This document shows, in pieces, positions 39,700 through 51,075 of a stretch of DNA of 64,000 bases. The notes under the pieces were generated by a model that was not told the origin of the DNA, made no database searches, and saw only the letters and a list, made by a program, of their open reading frames with translations. The translations under genes were made by a program, and so were the position numbers. Positions within the stretch are counted from its first letter, which is position 1, and the number at the start of each line of letters is the position of its first letter. The stretch comes from Toxonevra muliebris. Its lineage: Eukaryota; Arthropoda; Insecta; Diptera; Pallopteridae. Where the stretch lies: assembly GCA_963691655.1 (NCBI GenBank), contig OY829328.1:27547890-27611889 (forward strand). Direction: 5' to 3'.

Positions 39700-42600
39700 A
39701 AATATCTGCTGTGTTTGTATTTATTTAACTGGAAAAAATTTGGTGTATGCATAAAATTGTCTAGATGCAGGAGAGAGACTGTGGAAAGAATCAACTGTTC
39801 AAATACGCCACGTTTTTTTTCTTTTTTTTTGTGCTGCAACCGCGCAAAATATGAAATTGCAAACTTTTTTTGTTCCAATAACAGTCTTATTAAATATAGG
39901 TTCTAAATGTAAATGTTGATACAGATTTAAATTATCAGAGTATTTATAATTAATTTCACTGTACTTTCAGTTTTTGGTTGAGGTTTTGAATAGTGTTAAT
40001 TGGGTTCAACATTTTAAGAGCAGAAACCACTAGAACGAATCGGTTTACTTTTTTTTTTTAACCAAATTACTAGATATTGTAACAAAAAACCCGTTTTTAC
40101 GACAGGGTTTTGGTCATAACTTTTAGAACATCAGATTTAGATTTTTGTTTCTTCAGAATTATTTGATATTAGTATACTACCTAGAATATTTATACATATT
40201 CGAATTGTCTTCAGTGATTAGTATGAATTGCGCGACAAGTAGTAAATTTACATAAGGGGCGAGTGCAAGTTAAAAGAAGAGAAACGCAAACGTGCTGGCT
40301 TTTCACTGATTGCTGCAATTGATACTTTTTTTGGCTCTATATTTGCCAAAATATATTAAGATTGTCACTTAGGATATAATATATGCCCAGTGGTTTTAGT
40401 GATGTCATGTTTTTTGTAAGACTCAGTCACATGCATTTTGAAAATGGGTATACATAAATATTTTTGAAGTTAATTAAAATATAACATATTTTTTCCATTA
40501 ATATCTTATTATTTAATACTTCGTACGATTAATTTTGTCTGTTGGAAATATACTTAAGATCGATTGACAATTAAATGAAAACAATGCAGTGATAAAATAG
40601 GCTTCCCTTTTTGAGGAAATTTAGAAAATTGGCCTCGCGACTGTCTAATAACATTAAAGCATTCAAAGTATATTTTGAACAGAGGATAAATGTTGAGATT
40701 TTTCTGCTCCAGCGATCAAATCATCCCACTTATACAACGATGTAAACATCTCGTGGATGTAGCAGATTTATGGGAATATTGTGCAAACAGCAAAACAAAG
40801 CTAACGCATACGAAGTCCACGTGTTTTGAGTCAATGTATTTATTAGCACCTTAGCATGAATTAGTCGCAGGAAATCAGTCCTCTCGCAGTTCTTAAACAA
40901 ATCTTCCTTACCAAGTACCTATTCGAAAAACTTGTTTCAAACTCTACTGTGCTCGGTTAAAGATCAAGATAAATTGAATTTATGATTTGGAATTAACATG
41001 CGGTTTCCCCCAAATTGTACATTGCTTTATGCAATAACCTTTATGCGATTAAAAAGAAATATCAGTGGATGCAAAATATTGTTTCAACCAAACAACTCAA
41101 AAAACCCCTTTTCTTCGTCGCTGTCAGAGAAAAAAAACTTGTCGTTTTTGTTTCGTTCCTCTACAAAGAAGAAGAAAAAATAAAAATTATGCCTTTAACT
41201 ATCAAGATTTATGGTTCACAACTGACGTCAAATATCTCTTTCCTGTTGTATTTTTGTATGTATGGAGAAACGCGAATAAACAAACTTAAAAAATTAAACA
41301 GTCAAGTTAATCAATTCGTTTTAAGCAGTTAATCATTCTAAAATTTCAAATTTTTTATTAGTTTCTCTTTATTGATTGTTTTTCCTGTATTAGTCCCCTT
41401 TTCCTTCCGGCAAGAAAAACGAGAGGGAACTTGCTAGTACCGGCAAGTTTTCTGTGTGAAAAAGCAAATGGCAAGTCCAAAAGAGAATTGGAATCTTGCC
41501 GGCAAGAAACCTTGCCGTGTGGAAAAGGCGACTTACTTTAAAATTTTCTGTTCAACCATAATGGGTTGTATGCACATTTCTGAATATTTCTCCTAGAATA
41601 GCAGCATAAATTAATAGAAATAAATAGAATATACAGTGGAACAAGTGAAATCCAAATAGGTCCAGATGGAACCGAAAATTAATCTAAAACACTTCTAATC
41701 TGTGAATCTGATAAAAAGAAACCAAGAAGCCTAGAAAAAAAAAATGAAAGGTTGACTTTTGGAGCCTTCATTAACCCAAAAAGAGTGTGGCAAGGGCAAA
41801 AATGTTTCTAATATTTCTTAATCGTTTCCTTTGTAAAATCACTTCAAAAAATGTTTATTAAATAACCTCCAGCATGGGGAAAAAGTGTATACAATCGATA
41901 TTAATTGAAAAGCTGCGAAAAAATGACTTCTGATTCGTGATCAGTGCCAATACTTTGTGTAAAACATTTTTTTAACCGGAATTAGGGCAAAAAAATTTAA
42001 GTTTTTTGCTGCACAATCTAATTAAATGTAAGAAAGCGATATTTTTAATGCAAAGTTCAGATTTGTTTTGCACAAACGAAATAGAAGAAGGTTTTAATAA
42101 CTCCCAAGCTACGTTGGTGTTTAGATAACATTGCAGCATAAACATGAGAGAACAGAATAAATTTAAATAAATTTTGGCATGTATCCAATGTGAAAAGGGT
42201 TAGTTGCATAAAGCATTTCAAATAGTCTCTAAAAACTATAAAATTGTGTTGGAATGAGGGGGAGAGATGAAAGGGGTATGACCCCTCTTACCTACTCATT
42301 CGGCAGTTTCTAGAGACTAATCCCCACGTCAAAGAGCAGACTAATGCTTGGTTTTCACTATGTCATATTTGCCGTCAAAGAGAGAAAAAGAGAGAATTTC
42401 CCATATGAAATTTGCCAGCATGTTGGCAATGGGGGTTTCATCCACCCCTTTAGAACAGAACCTGAAATTAGTGGAACCATTTTAGACTTTGTTATACATT
42501 TAAGTAGGTCTCCTAGGTCAGTTGACCACAAGTTGGACAAGTCGTCTAGGAAATATTGAGGCGTGTACGCCTATAAGACCGTGACCAATTATTACTGCCA

Positions 42601-43970
42601 CGGCTTTATATATTTGTCTTCTATCGAAAGATAATAGCTTCCTCGAGCGTTTGGGGTTATAATCTGGCCATACCTGCTTGGTGATTTTGCATGTGTATTT
42701 CCCTAAGTCAGTTTATGTTCATTATGGCCGGATCTTTGGCGTTACACTTATTTGCCCATAAAAAGATAATTGTCAAAAATACTTTTATATTTTTATAAGC
42801 AAATATCTGGTCACTCTGGCTATATGCCTGATTTGGAGCTTTTTTATATAGTTCTGGTTCAATCTCTCCCGGCAGTTCAAGATTTTAATTTATTTTTATC
42901 TAGCGGTTCTTGGGCCACACCTACAAATGGTTTATAAGTTTTTAATTCATATTTTTCCAACAGGCGTAGATTGTGATTAAGACTAGAGTTTGGCAGGCGA
43001 CTCCTTAGACGCTCTAAAATATTTGAGATATTCTTTAAGATGATAGCAAGGACCAAATTGAAATGTATCAATTAGCACGATTTTTATGAATTTATTAAAA
43101 ATTTGCCATATGGATTTGTAAACTGATCTTTATGCACGTGTATCATATATATGCATATATGGTAGTTGCAATTTATATTTATTAAACTTATAATAACAAT
43201 AGTAATATTGGGTTCAAAATAGTTATGAACTGATCAAGCTTATACGAAAAATAAGTGTCTTTGTTTTATGATATATTGTTTTATTTGCTAAAAAACTTTA
43301 AATTTTCATTAAATTTTGCACTTTAATGAATTTCCCAAATAATTACGTTTTTTGTTGTTGGAAAAATCAGTTCAGGGATGTAAAAGAGCATAAACAGTTA
43401 GAGTTGGATGAAATTCAAATAGGGGCAAATAATCCCTAACCAATTGTTTTCAACGAAAATTTTGAATTTTGCTTAAGTGCAAACTTGCTTAATTCTCTTT
43501 TAACATATTTAAATTGAAAGACAACTTTTTTAAACACGGAATAATGGGGTTAGGCTTGCAATTTTTTTGGCTGTCCAAACAAAGGTTCATTTTAATTTGT
43601 ACTTTCTTTGAATGGTTATGTTAGACAATTTTTCGATTGCTGTCTTATTTCATAAATTTGGCGCCTTTAGTGTTCCAGTGTATACAGTGTATATAATTTT
43701 GGAGTGCCATTTTACTACATGCTTGATTGTACCAGCAATTAAATTTGATTGCTGTGCTAGCGTTCATCAATTAGAAGAGAAAAATTTATCTCCAGTTTTA
43801 TAAGACACTCCAACAACATTTTGATTGGAAAATCAAGAAATTACAAACCTAACCAGTGACGAATTTATAGAATTTTTTGTAAAAAACGCTACTGCTTTTA
43901 TCCCAATATTTTTAAATGCAAAAAATCAATATAACCCACTGTGTTGACTTCAAATGTCAAACAAATTTAA
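39700..43970. other. Non-coding stretch between RpL41 and the 47-aa gene candidate
   Basis: Probably the inside of the 5' intron of NaCP60E. It has the CCGGCAAG patch at 41.4 kb and a minus-strand ORF at 42877-43071 without recognisable motifs. No channel exon was found on the minus strand. Confidence 0.5.
41407..41529. repeat. Short element built from CCGGCAAG / CTTGCCGG inverted repeats
   Basis: CCGGCAAG occurs at 41407, CCGGCAAG again at 41440, and a perfect 12-bp palindrome CTTGCCGGCAAG at 41495-41506, followed by CTTGCCG at 41511. G+C is markedly above its surroundings. It looks like a small foldback or MITE remnant. Confidence 0.4.
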
Positions 43971-43973
43971 GAA

Positions 43974-43983
43974 AACAGCTGAT
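43974..43983 (+). promoter_or_regulatory. E-box core-promoter motif upstream of the 47-aa ORF
   Basis: AACAGCTGAT matches the AWCAGCTGWT motif enriched in TATA-less housekeeping promoters of Drosophila. It lies in a short stretch with more G+C than its surroundings (CATTCGCGACGGCC follows). Function is inferred. Confidence 0.35.
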
Positions 43984-44193
43984 GCTATTATTTTGTTTAC
44001 ATTCGCGACGGCCAAGTGACAGATGGACGTAGTGTAGAAGAGAAAATATTTTTACAAAAACAAAAAATAAAATAAATTTATAAATTGTGTAATTAGGATT
44101 TATACATAAATTATGTAATTGCAAGGAAAAGACCGCCAAAAACATAAGTAACGAACCACATCCAATTGGTGAGTACACGAATTTGTGGCGAAA

Positions 44194-44526
44194 ATGTTAA
44201 ATGCTTTGACTAGTGAATGGAAGTAAGTTCGGAACTGTCACGTAGCGTCTGCAATGTGTCTGTCCAACCAAAAGCTGAAAGAAATTTGCTCGTATTTCAC
44301 ATAATCACGAGATAGAGTAAAACATTACATTGTAAACGATTTTAATATTGATTATAAAACATTGAATTTATTGAATGAAAATGGAATGAAAATGTTTTTC
44401 TTCTTTTATAGTAAACACCGTAGAAGTGTGCAACAACAAAATGGAAAATTTCCTGGTTGTGATGCAATCATTAAAAATGAAATAACCTTCCGTGAGAAAT
44501 ATCAACATTCAGGGTTAAACTATTAA
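44194..44526 (+). CDS. Unrecognised small gene candidate, 47 aa in two exons
   Basis: CDS is join(44194..44222, 44412..44526). Exon 1 begins GGCGAAAATG (good fly start context) and encodes MLNALTSEW plus a split codon; donor AA|GTAAGT. The 189-nt intron ends in a pyrimidine tract, TTTTCTTCTTTTATAG. Exon 2 reads NKHRRSVQQQNGKFPGCDAI, IKNEITFREKYQHSGLNY and stop TAA. The product would be soluble, basic and polar, with no signal or membrane segment. The in-frame upstream stop at 44170-44172 supports this start. An E-box promoter motif (AACAGCTGAT, 43974-43983) lies about 210 bp upstream. I do not recognise the protein; it could be a conserved housekeeping micropeptide or a chance ORF. Confidence 0.5.
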
Positions 44527-44529
44527 TGA

Positions 44530-47500
44530 ATGATTTTCGTATTATTTTTTCTTATTGGAAATGGAAATTAAAGATTTGTAAAAAATGTAGTGTGAAACAG
44601 TGAGGGTCGGCAACACAAAAATTCTTTCAAGGCCACAGTCTCCATTAACCAGTGACCATGCAAATGGTGCTATGACTACTCCAAAAATCTTCCTACATAT
44701 CTAATTTTGTTTATTATTTAATTGGCTGGTTTCATGGAACTTTCATAAGAGGGTTATATTTTTCTCTTACATGTATATTAATTAAAAAAAAAAAACGTGG
44801 TCTTATGAATTTTCGTCGCAAAAGTATAACGTGCTTGTGACGTTTCACCTGTGCTTGCATTTTTCTTTGTGTACAAATTATTGCGCACGCTAGCAGTAAA
44901 AATAAATTGTATATCGCTACCTTAGTAACAAAGCATGGTAATGAAGAATGTCGCTTGACTGTAGATTTGCTGTACTTGCTGGTATTTATAGTGACTTTTG
45001 CGACAGTCCAATATTTCAGGAACTATGTTAGTTAAGACTTTTTCTCCCTTAGCTTTGATATGTTCCGATTATAAGTATATGTAGAATGTATTTGGGAATA
45101 ATATAATTAGACTGACCACAATTTCAAAAATAATTCCTAATCTCAATTACGAAATCACCATTATATTGTTTGTTTGTCAACAATTACGTATCTATCAAAA
45201 CTTAAGAGGTTGATAAGATTTCTGTCACGTTCGCAACAAAGAATAGGTAATAAATATATTATTTAAAATAAATACATAATTAGTTCTATTAATGTTGTTT
45301 TGAACAGAAATATAGAGTATATATTTTTGTTGAGAAAAGTGAAATTTGTTAAATACTTCATAAACACATACAGTTATGGACAATAAAATAGTTTCACTTA
45401 AGTAAATTTTTTGTCATGTGACAAAAATCTAAAAACTAATAAGTTTCTAATTTTCGATAAAGTTTATTGTAACTTTTTAATCATAACCGTTGTTTCTATA
45501 ATTATATTGAAGTATATATATGCAACAGGGAATTCGAATAACTTATTCATATATAAATATATATATGTATATGTGAATAAATTATTCGAATTCTCTTTTG
45601 CATTCGGCTTAAAATTTCCTCATTTTGAAAAAACGAAGCGTGAGCTTTTAAGTTTAAGTTTTTAGAATGCTCTAAGTTTTGTACCAAGCAGCTTTGACCC
45701 AGAAGTTTTCAATGTTTGTCACAAGAAGTGCCCGTGGAAATTTGTTTTGCGTTTTTTTTCTCTGTAAACATGCTTTTGTTAATTAAAATATTAATATAAT
45801 AATACTGCATTCTATTTTAAAATAAAACGGTTTTTCGACCAAATATTCCTCAACTCAAAGGAAGTAAAAAAGTGTAGGTGCCCTTTTCTAGATTCAGTCG
45901 TTTTATTGGATTAGGTGTATCTGTGTTGGCTATGCATACCCTATATTTTGACATAAAAATAAAATCAATAAATACAGGAACAAAGAAAAAATCTGAGGAG
46001 GCGATAATTTTTGACATATCCACAAAATAGGAAATTCGAAGAAAATTATAATTTCAGCTTGGCATGCAAATTTTCAGAACCAAAAGTTTCGTGTTTTGGT
46101 AAAAATTTGTAAAAGTCTGAAGTGGAACTACCAATTTTGTTTTGTATTATTGAAGGGCCTAATAACATTTTCAAAAATTAGATTTTTTTTGCATATTTCT
46201 AATCTGAAACATGTGGAAAATGTCGCGAAAAGATTTGTAGAGCTCGTAAGTCTCTGAACGTCCTTGTACTTAAAACGCGTTTTTCTTTGAACCATGTTTT
46301 TCAAGTTTGTGTACAGGATTGCGCAAAATATATTCAATAAATCAAGTTCAAATTTTGTTTGAGCAGTTTTTATTCATTGTCTTTTTGTTTTATTTATTCT
46401 TTACACTCCTTATATTGTCAAAAAAATACGTGATTTCCAAAATTTTGCAAAACCCCTACGTCAGTGCTTGGTCAACTGGATTCCGAATAACGAGATATTT
46501 TCGTTTTTTGTTTCAGATGACTGATGCATGCTGTATCTTGCACACCGTTTGGCACTGTCATTTTGGGGAAATCCCGTTTCAACCTCTATCAGAGATACGT
46601 CAATTTTATTACGCTATGAAACAAAATTATATAAAGTATTATATAGTAAACGAAAAAAAATGGCGTAAGAATTGTTGAGAAATCTTTAATCTTGTCCCAC
46701 AAGAATTTCTGAAAAACTGTCGAAAATCGTTTGTTTCTCAGATGAAACCTGTTAAGTCAGCGGCTATTGTGAGCACAATCTTCCTCAAAGCTACTGTTAG
46801 TAAACTCCACTAGTGCGTTCATGTCAGAAATTACCTACCTTTAGAAAACTTTTTTTAACTTAAACTCACTTTAGCGGCATATACTAATCCATATAATGTA
46901 GAATTCAATAAAATTTAATAATTTCTTTGCAAATTTTGCCTCATTCTTAACAAATAATAATTTTCTTTATTAATTACATAAATTGATATTAATAAACTCA
47001 TTAAGTATTAAAATTACCACAAAATTTTAATCTCCATCTTTCAAATTATGCTATAAGAGTAGGAGTAACTCCAAATTTACGAAATTGATTAATTAATATA
47101 TTAATACAAACAAAGCAATAAGTTCAAAAATTATACTGTGTGACAGTGATCTGGTACTTTTATGGAGACCTAGCACAGTTATAGGTCTAGTAAAGTAAGT
47201 ATGTAGGGGGAGTGGTTCTGAGTCGGCACCGTAGAAACACAAAAACCACAATTCTTTGTCGTGATTGTTGTGGTGCAGCGCAAAGTAAAGAAGTCGATTT
47301 TTACTATTTCTGAAAATGGTGGTCCTAAGCCGGCATAATTTTTTTTCCCCCCAAATGCAAGAAAAAGGGCAGGTTATGTTAGTTTTAAAAAGAAATGGAC
47401 AAATTTAAACCATTTACAATGAAAAAACATGTAGAATATTGTCAAACATTTTTTATAGTATAGCAAAATTTCTCCGTTACAAAAATTAATCTCGAAAAGA

Positions 47501-47600
47501 AAGAAAAAAATTAGAAAAACTGTTAAAACCAATGAAACTGCCAAGAGCGTTCATCGCTCGTTGTAGCCGATTTTGCATAACAAAATAACTAATAAAATTC
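44530..47600. other. Non-coding A+T-rich stretch
   Basis: Contains the 45.5-kb hairpin and nothing else identifiable. Confidence 0.5.
45519..45604. repeat. Near-perfect inverted repeat (hairpin) of about 80 bp
   Basis: The arms ATGCAACAGGGAATTCGAAT... and its near-complement ...ATTCGAATTCTCTTTTGCAT enclose an ATATAT core. Possibly a tiny MITE; no gene nearby. Confidence 0.5.
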
Positions 47601-47606
47601 AATAAC

Positions 47607-49099
47607 ACAGTCCAACAAATTAAGACTTTTTGGCTGCAACAGAATAGTCACCCTATAACCCTGAAAGGGTATGTTGTGTAGACCATTTTTGTAAAACAAA
47701 CTTATAATCCAGCACGTCTCAGTTTTTTTTTTTACAGTGGGTCAATGTTTTCTAATTTTGGTCGAAGGGAGCTGAATACTAAGTGCAAAAAGCGTTATAA
47801 ATTGATTTCTGAAGAAAATCCTATTGGCAAAGTTGTATAGTAGAATTTTACAAGGGTAATTTCTGTAGAACATTTTAACCCTTTAGTTCCTCTTTTTATG
47901 GGGCAATTTGACCGCTTTTTTAATGCAAACTCCTTTCAAAAGAGACATTTAAGGATTAAAATATTCCATAAAAATATTTCCCAGAAAATTTCACTAGAGG
48001 TCACCGAAGACATAAAAGTCATATATATAACGGTTAACGGTTACTAAAAGAAATAGTTATTTACTTTTATCAAAACTGTAATTTACGAAAAACTAGCACG
48101 CGCTTGTTATGCGATCTGCCGGTTCAATCCAATTCATGGACGTAGAAAATGCCAGTGCCCTGTCACCGCCTTTTTATCAGGTCAATATCCCACTTTCTCA
48201 AGTTGCACATATAACTTTTGGTATGAAAATTTTAGACAAATTTTTTTTCTAAAACTTCCGTCTTTTAGAACCCCTACTTTTACACCCTCTACTTTGGGAG
48301 TTTGAACTCAACCTAAAACCGTTTTCCGCCGTTAAAAAAATACGCGTCTGTTCGGTTATGCCTTACTGCGTGATTTGCAGAAGCAAAAACGTTCAAAATG
48401 TACTGGCTGCTGGTCAAGCATTAGCGGCAAGAAGGAGCCCCGCTGCAACAGTCCCTTGCTGTTAAATGCGTGATCAGCAGACAAATGTTGGCGTTTTAAA
48501 CGCTTTTGTTTCTGTAAATGTTGCAATACTGTATGGCCGAATATACCCTACGTGTCTATTAGATTTGTGCCGCTACAACATTTATCAAATCAAATCACAA
48601 AAATCGGCGCCGGTCAAAATTAATGTTACAGTTATCTAAAGTAATCATAATGCTGAATTCATATTATAGTATAGTGGGTAGGCTGCTATTTCCTTTTAGT
48701 AACCGTTAACCGCTATTTATATGACTTTTATGTCTTTGGTGACCCCTAGCGAAATTTTCTGGTAAATATTTTTGTGGAATGTTTTAATCCTTAAATGTCT
48801 CTTTTGAAAGGACTTTTCAGGTTTTCATAAAAAAAAGGGTCAAATTGTCCCATAAAAAGAGGAACCAAAGGGGTAAAATGTTCTACAGAAATGACCCTTG
48901 TAAAATTCTACTATACAACTTTGCAAATAGGATTTTCCTCAGACATCAATTAATAACGCTTTTTGCACTTAGATCCACTGTAAAAAAAAAAAACTTAGAC
49001 GTGCTGGACTATAAGTTTGTTTTACAAAAATGGTCTATAGAACATACCCTTTCAGGATTGTAGGGTGGCTATTCTGTTGCAAAAATGCTGTTGGACTGT
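47607..49099. mobile_element. Long inverted-repeat (hairpin) element, 1.5 kb
   Basis: The left arm (47607-48056) and right arm (48687-49099) are long inverted copies. The ends ACAGTCCAACA and TGTTGGACTGT, the block ACGTGCTGGA / TCCAGCACGT, and TAACGGTTAACGGTTACTAA with its complement all pair. There is no ORF in the arms. The 630-bp loop carries a tRNA-like segment. A clear target duplication was not found. Confidence 0.75.
48090..48160 (+). other. tRNA-like segment in the loop of the hairpin element
   Basis: TAGCACGCGCTTGTTATGCG, then CTGCCGGTTCAATCC (B-box-like GGTTCAATCC at 48121-48130). This resembles the 3' half of a tRNA-derived SINE head; the A box is degraded. Too incomplete for a tRNA gene. 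Confidence 0.35.
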
Positions 49100-50503
49100 A
49101 ATTATTCTAAAAACAAATTTTTGTGAGCTCCCTCAACAACATTTTTATACATTTCATGTTATTGCGCACACGAAACAAATCCAAATGAAAAATCGACTTT
49201 ATCAGGCGAAAGCACACAACACAGAAACTAATGCACTCAATCAATTGAAATTTTCAAATATTTACACACCTATAGTGATTCACAAGAATGTAAGAAAATG
49301 GAATTCCGTTTGAGCGAAAGATTTAAAACGCTCTCACGTTGTCAAGCGAAAACTAAAGTGAGAATTGCCTACGTAGAATTAGAATTAGATTGTTGAGGAG
49401 GTGGACAAGACGATCCTAAATTTCTGCGACCAAGTTGCGATATCCCCCGATGAATTAATGTATTTTATAGTTCTGCTATGAGTTTATTTCGCTTGAGTAA
49501 ATTTATTATCTCTTTAGGAGAACTATCCACTATTATATAAAGATACAAAACGCTAGAAAATTTATAATAGCAGGAATACTAATCAAGAAATTATAGCTTG
49601 TTAAAAATATTTTATTAAAAAAAAAAGAAAGAAAATCCGCCATGTCCACTTTTATTACAAATTAGATTTTGTAGTAAGAGAAATTAAAAATACATCGTTT
49701 TCCAAAAAGAATTGTGTGCTTGTACCCGATTTTCTGTTAAATATCGGTTATTGGTTTTAATTGATTTAAACTTTTGGGAAAAACTAATTTTAGTTGCAAA
49801 TGATAAGACCTTTACTCTATGTAATTCCATATTTAACGTATATCTACACAAATTTAATTTACTATTTGCGTCTCCCTTAACATTATAGCATCTGGACTGA
49901 AAACAAGAGCTTATTCTGAATTATTACAAAGGATTACAAGTTTAGCAGAAAATGAGAAAATCTTATTGTTATGCGAAAAACGAAAAGATTCATTGAAACG
50001 AAAAAAGAAAAGTAAATCCCGAAATCACACAATACAATGAAAAGAAATGAAAAAAAAAAACAAATGAAAGAAAAGAAAATTGGAGCAAAGTGTTAATTAA
50101 AGCCAAGAAGAAACGTCAATGCAACAATAGTAACATTTGCAAAAGTAAAAAACAGATACAAGAAAACAAACAAAACATGCCTACGTTGCGCATGGCAACG
50201 CTAAAAATGTACATACATACATGTATGTATTCCATAAATACTGGTAGGTTAGTTTCCTCAGGATCGCGATTAGAAATTTTATTCTGCCAATTTGAGTTAT
50301 GCATTGGGGTTAAATGTCTTACTTTTATCTTTTATTTGACAATATAATTTGTTCTTCAATTTCAGTGACGTTTTTTTAAAGTAATAAGCGCAAACTCTGC
50401 GATTTTCTGCCATCAATTTTCACTTTTAGTAAAAATTGAAGATATTAAATCTTTCTAGTAATTGTGAAAGTGAGAATCATGTAAATATATTATGTCAAGC
50501 TAA

Positions 50504-51075
50504 TAGTGCGGACACACGAGAGGGAATTTTAGACCTATTTAGCATTTCGTTGATATGCGTCTAAAATACGGAATTTCGCCATGCAATAACTGTAAAATGA
50601 AATTCTGAATTTCAGAAGAATTTCAACGAAATGCACTTGAAATTCCGAAAGTAACTAGCAACCCTCAAACACAAGATTGTAAAAAATATATAATCTATTT
50701 TTAGTGGCTGTTCACACGGGCGCAATCATGAACGCCTGTCTGAAAGAGAAAGGTAGAAAAAAAATAGGTTGTTAGAAAAAGATGGGCGAGTCTCTACCTC
50801 TTTCTCACTACCTATTTTTTCCACCTCTCTTTCAGACTTGTAATGTAAGTGAAAAAATAAAATAATGGAGTGGGAAAGCAAGTCATTCCCATTCCTCCAA
50901 TTATCCATAATTGTTATATAATTGTTGTCCCAATCCAATTAAAGGCAACATTTTTATTTATTTTTATTTCCAGAAACAAACACGAAAAATCCAAACTTAT
51001 AATCTGTTAAAAACGAATTTGAATTTCCATCCCAATTCAGAATTTCAACGCAATTCTCTCGTGTGCTGCGCTATA
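50504..51075. mobile_element. Possible MITE with imperfect terminal inverted repeats
   Basis: The left end TAGTGCGGACACACGAGAG and the right end CTCTCGTGTGCTGCGCTATA are imperfect inverted copies about 570 bp apart. No coding potential between them. A+T-rich content and inner CTCTCTTTCAGAC / GTCTGAAAGAG inverted pieces. Confidence 0.4.

Noticed and set aside
42877..43071. 64-codon minus-strand ORF (RLRSRLPNSSLNHNLRLLEK...)
   Set aside because: Composition is protein-like, but I recognise no family, and it fits no channel phase; perhaps a mobile-element fragment.
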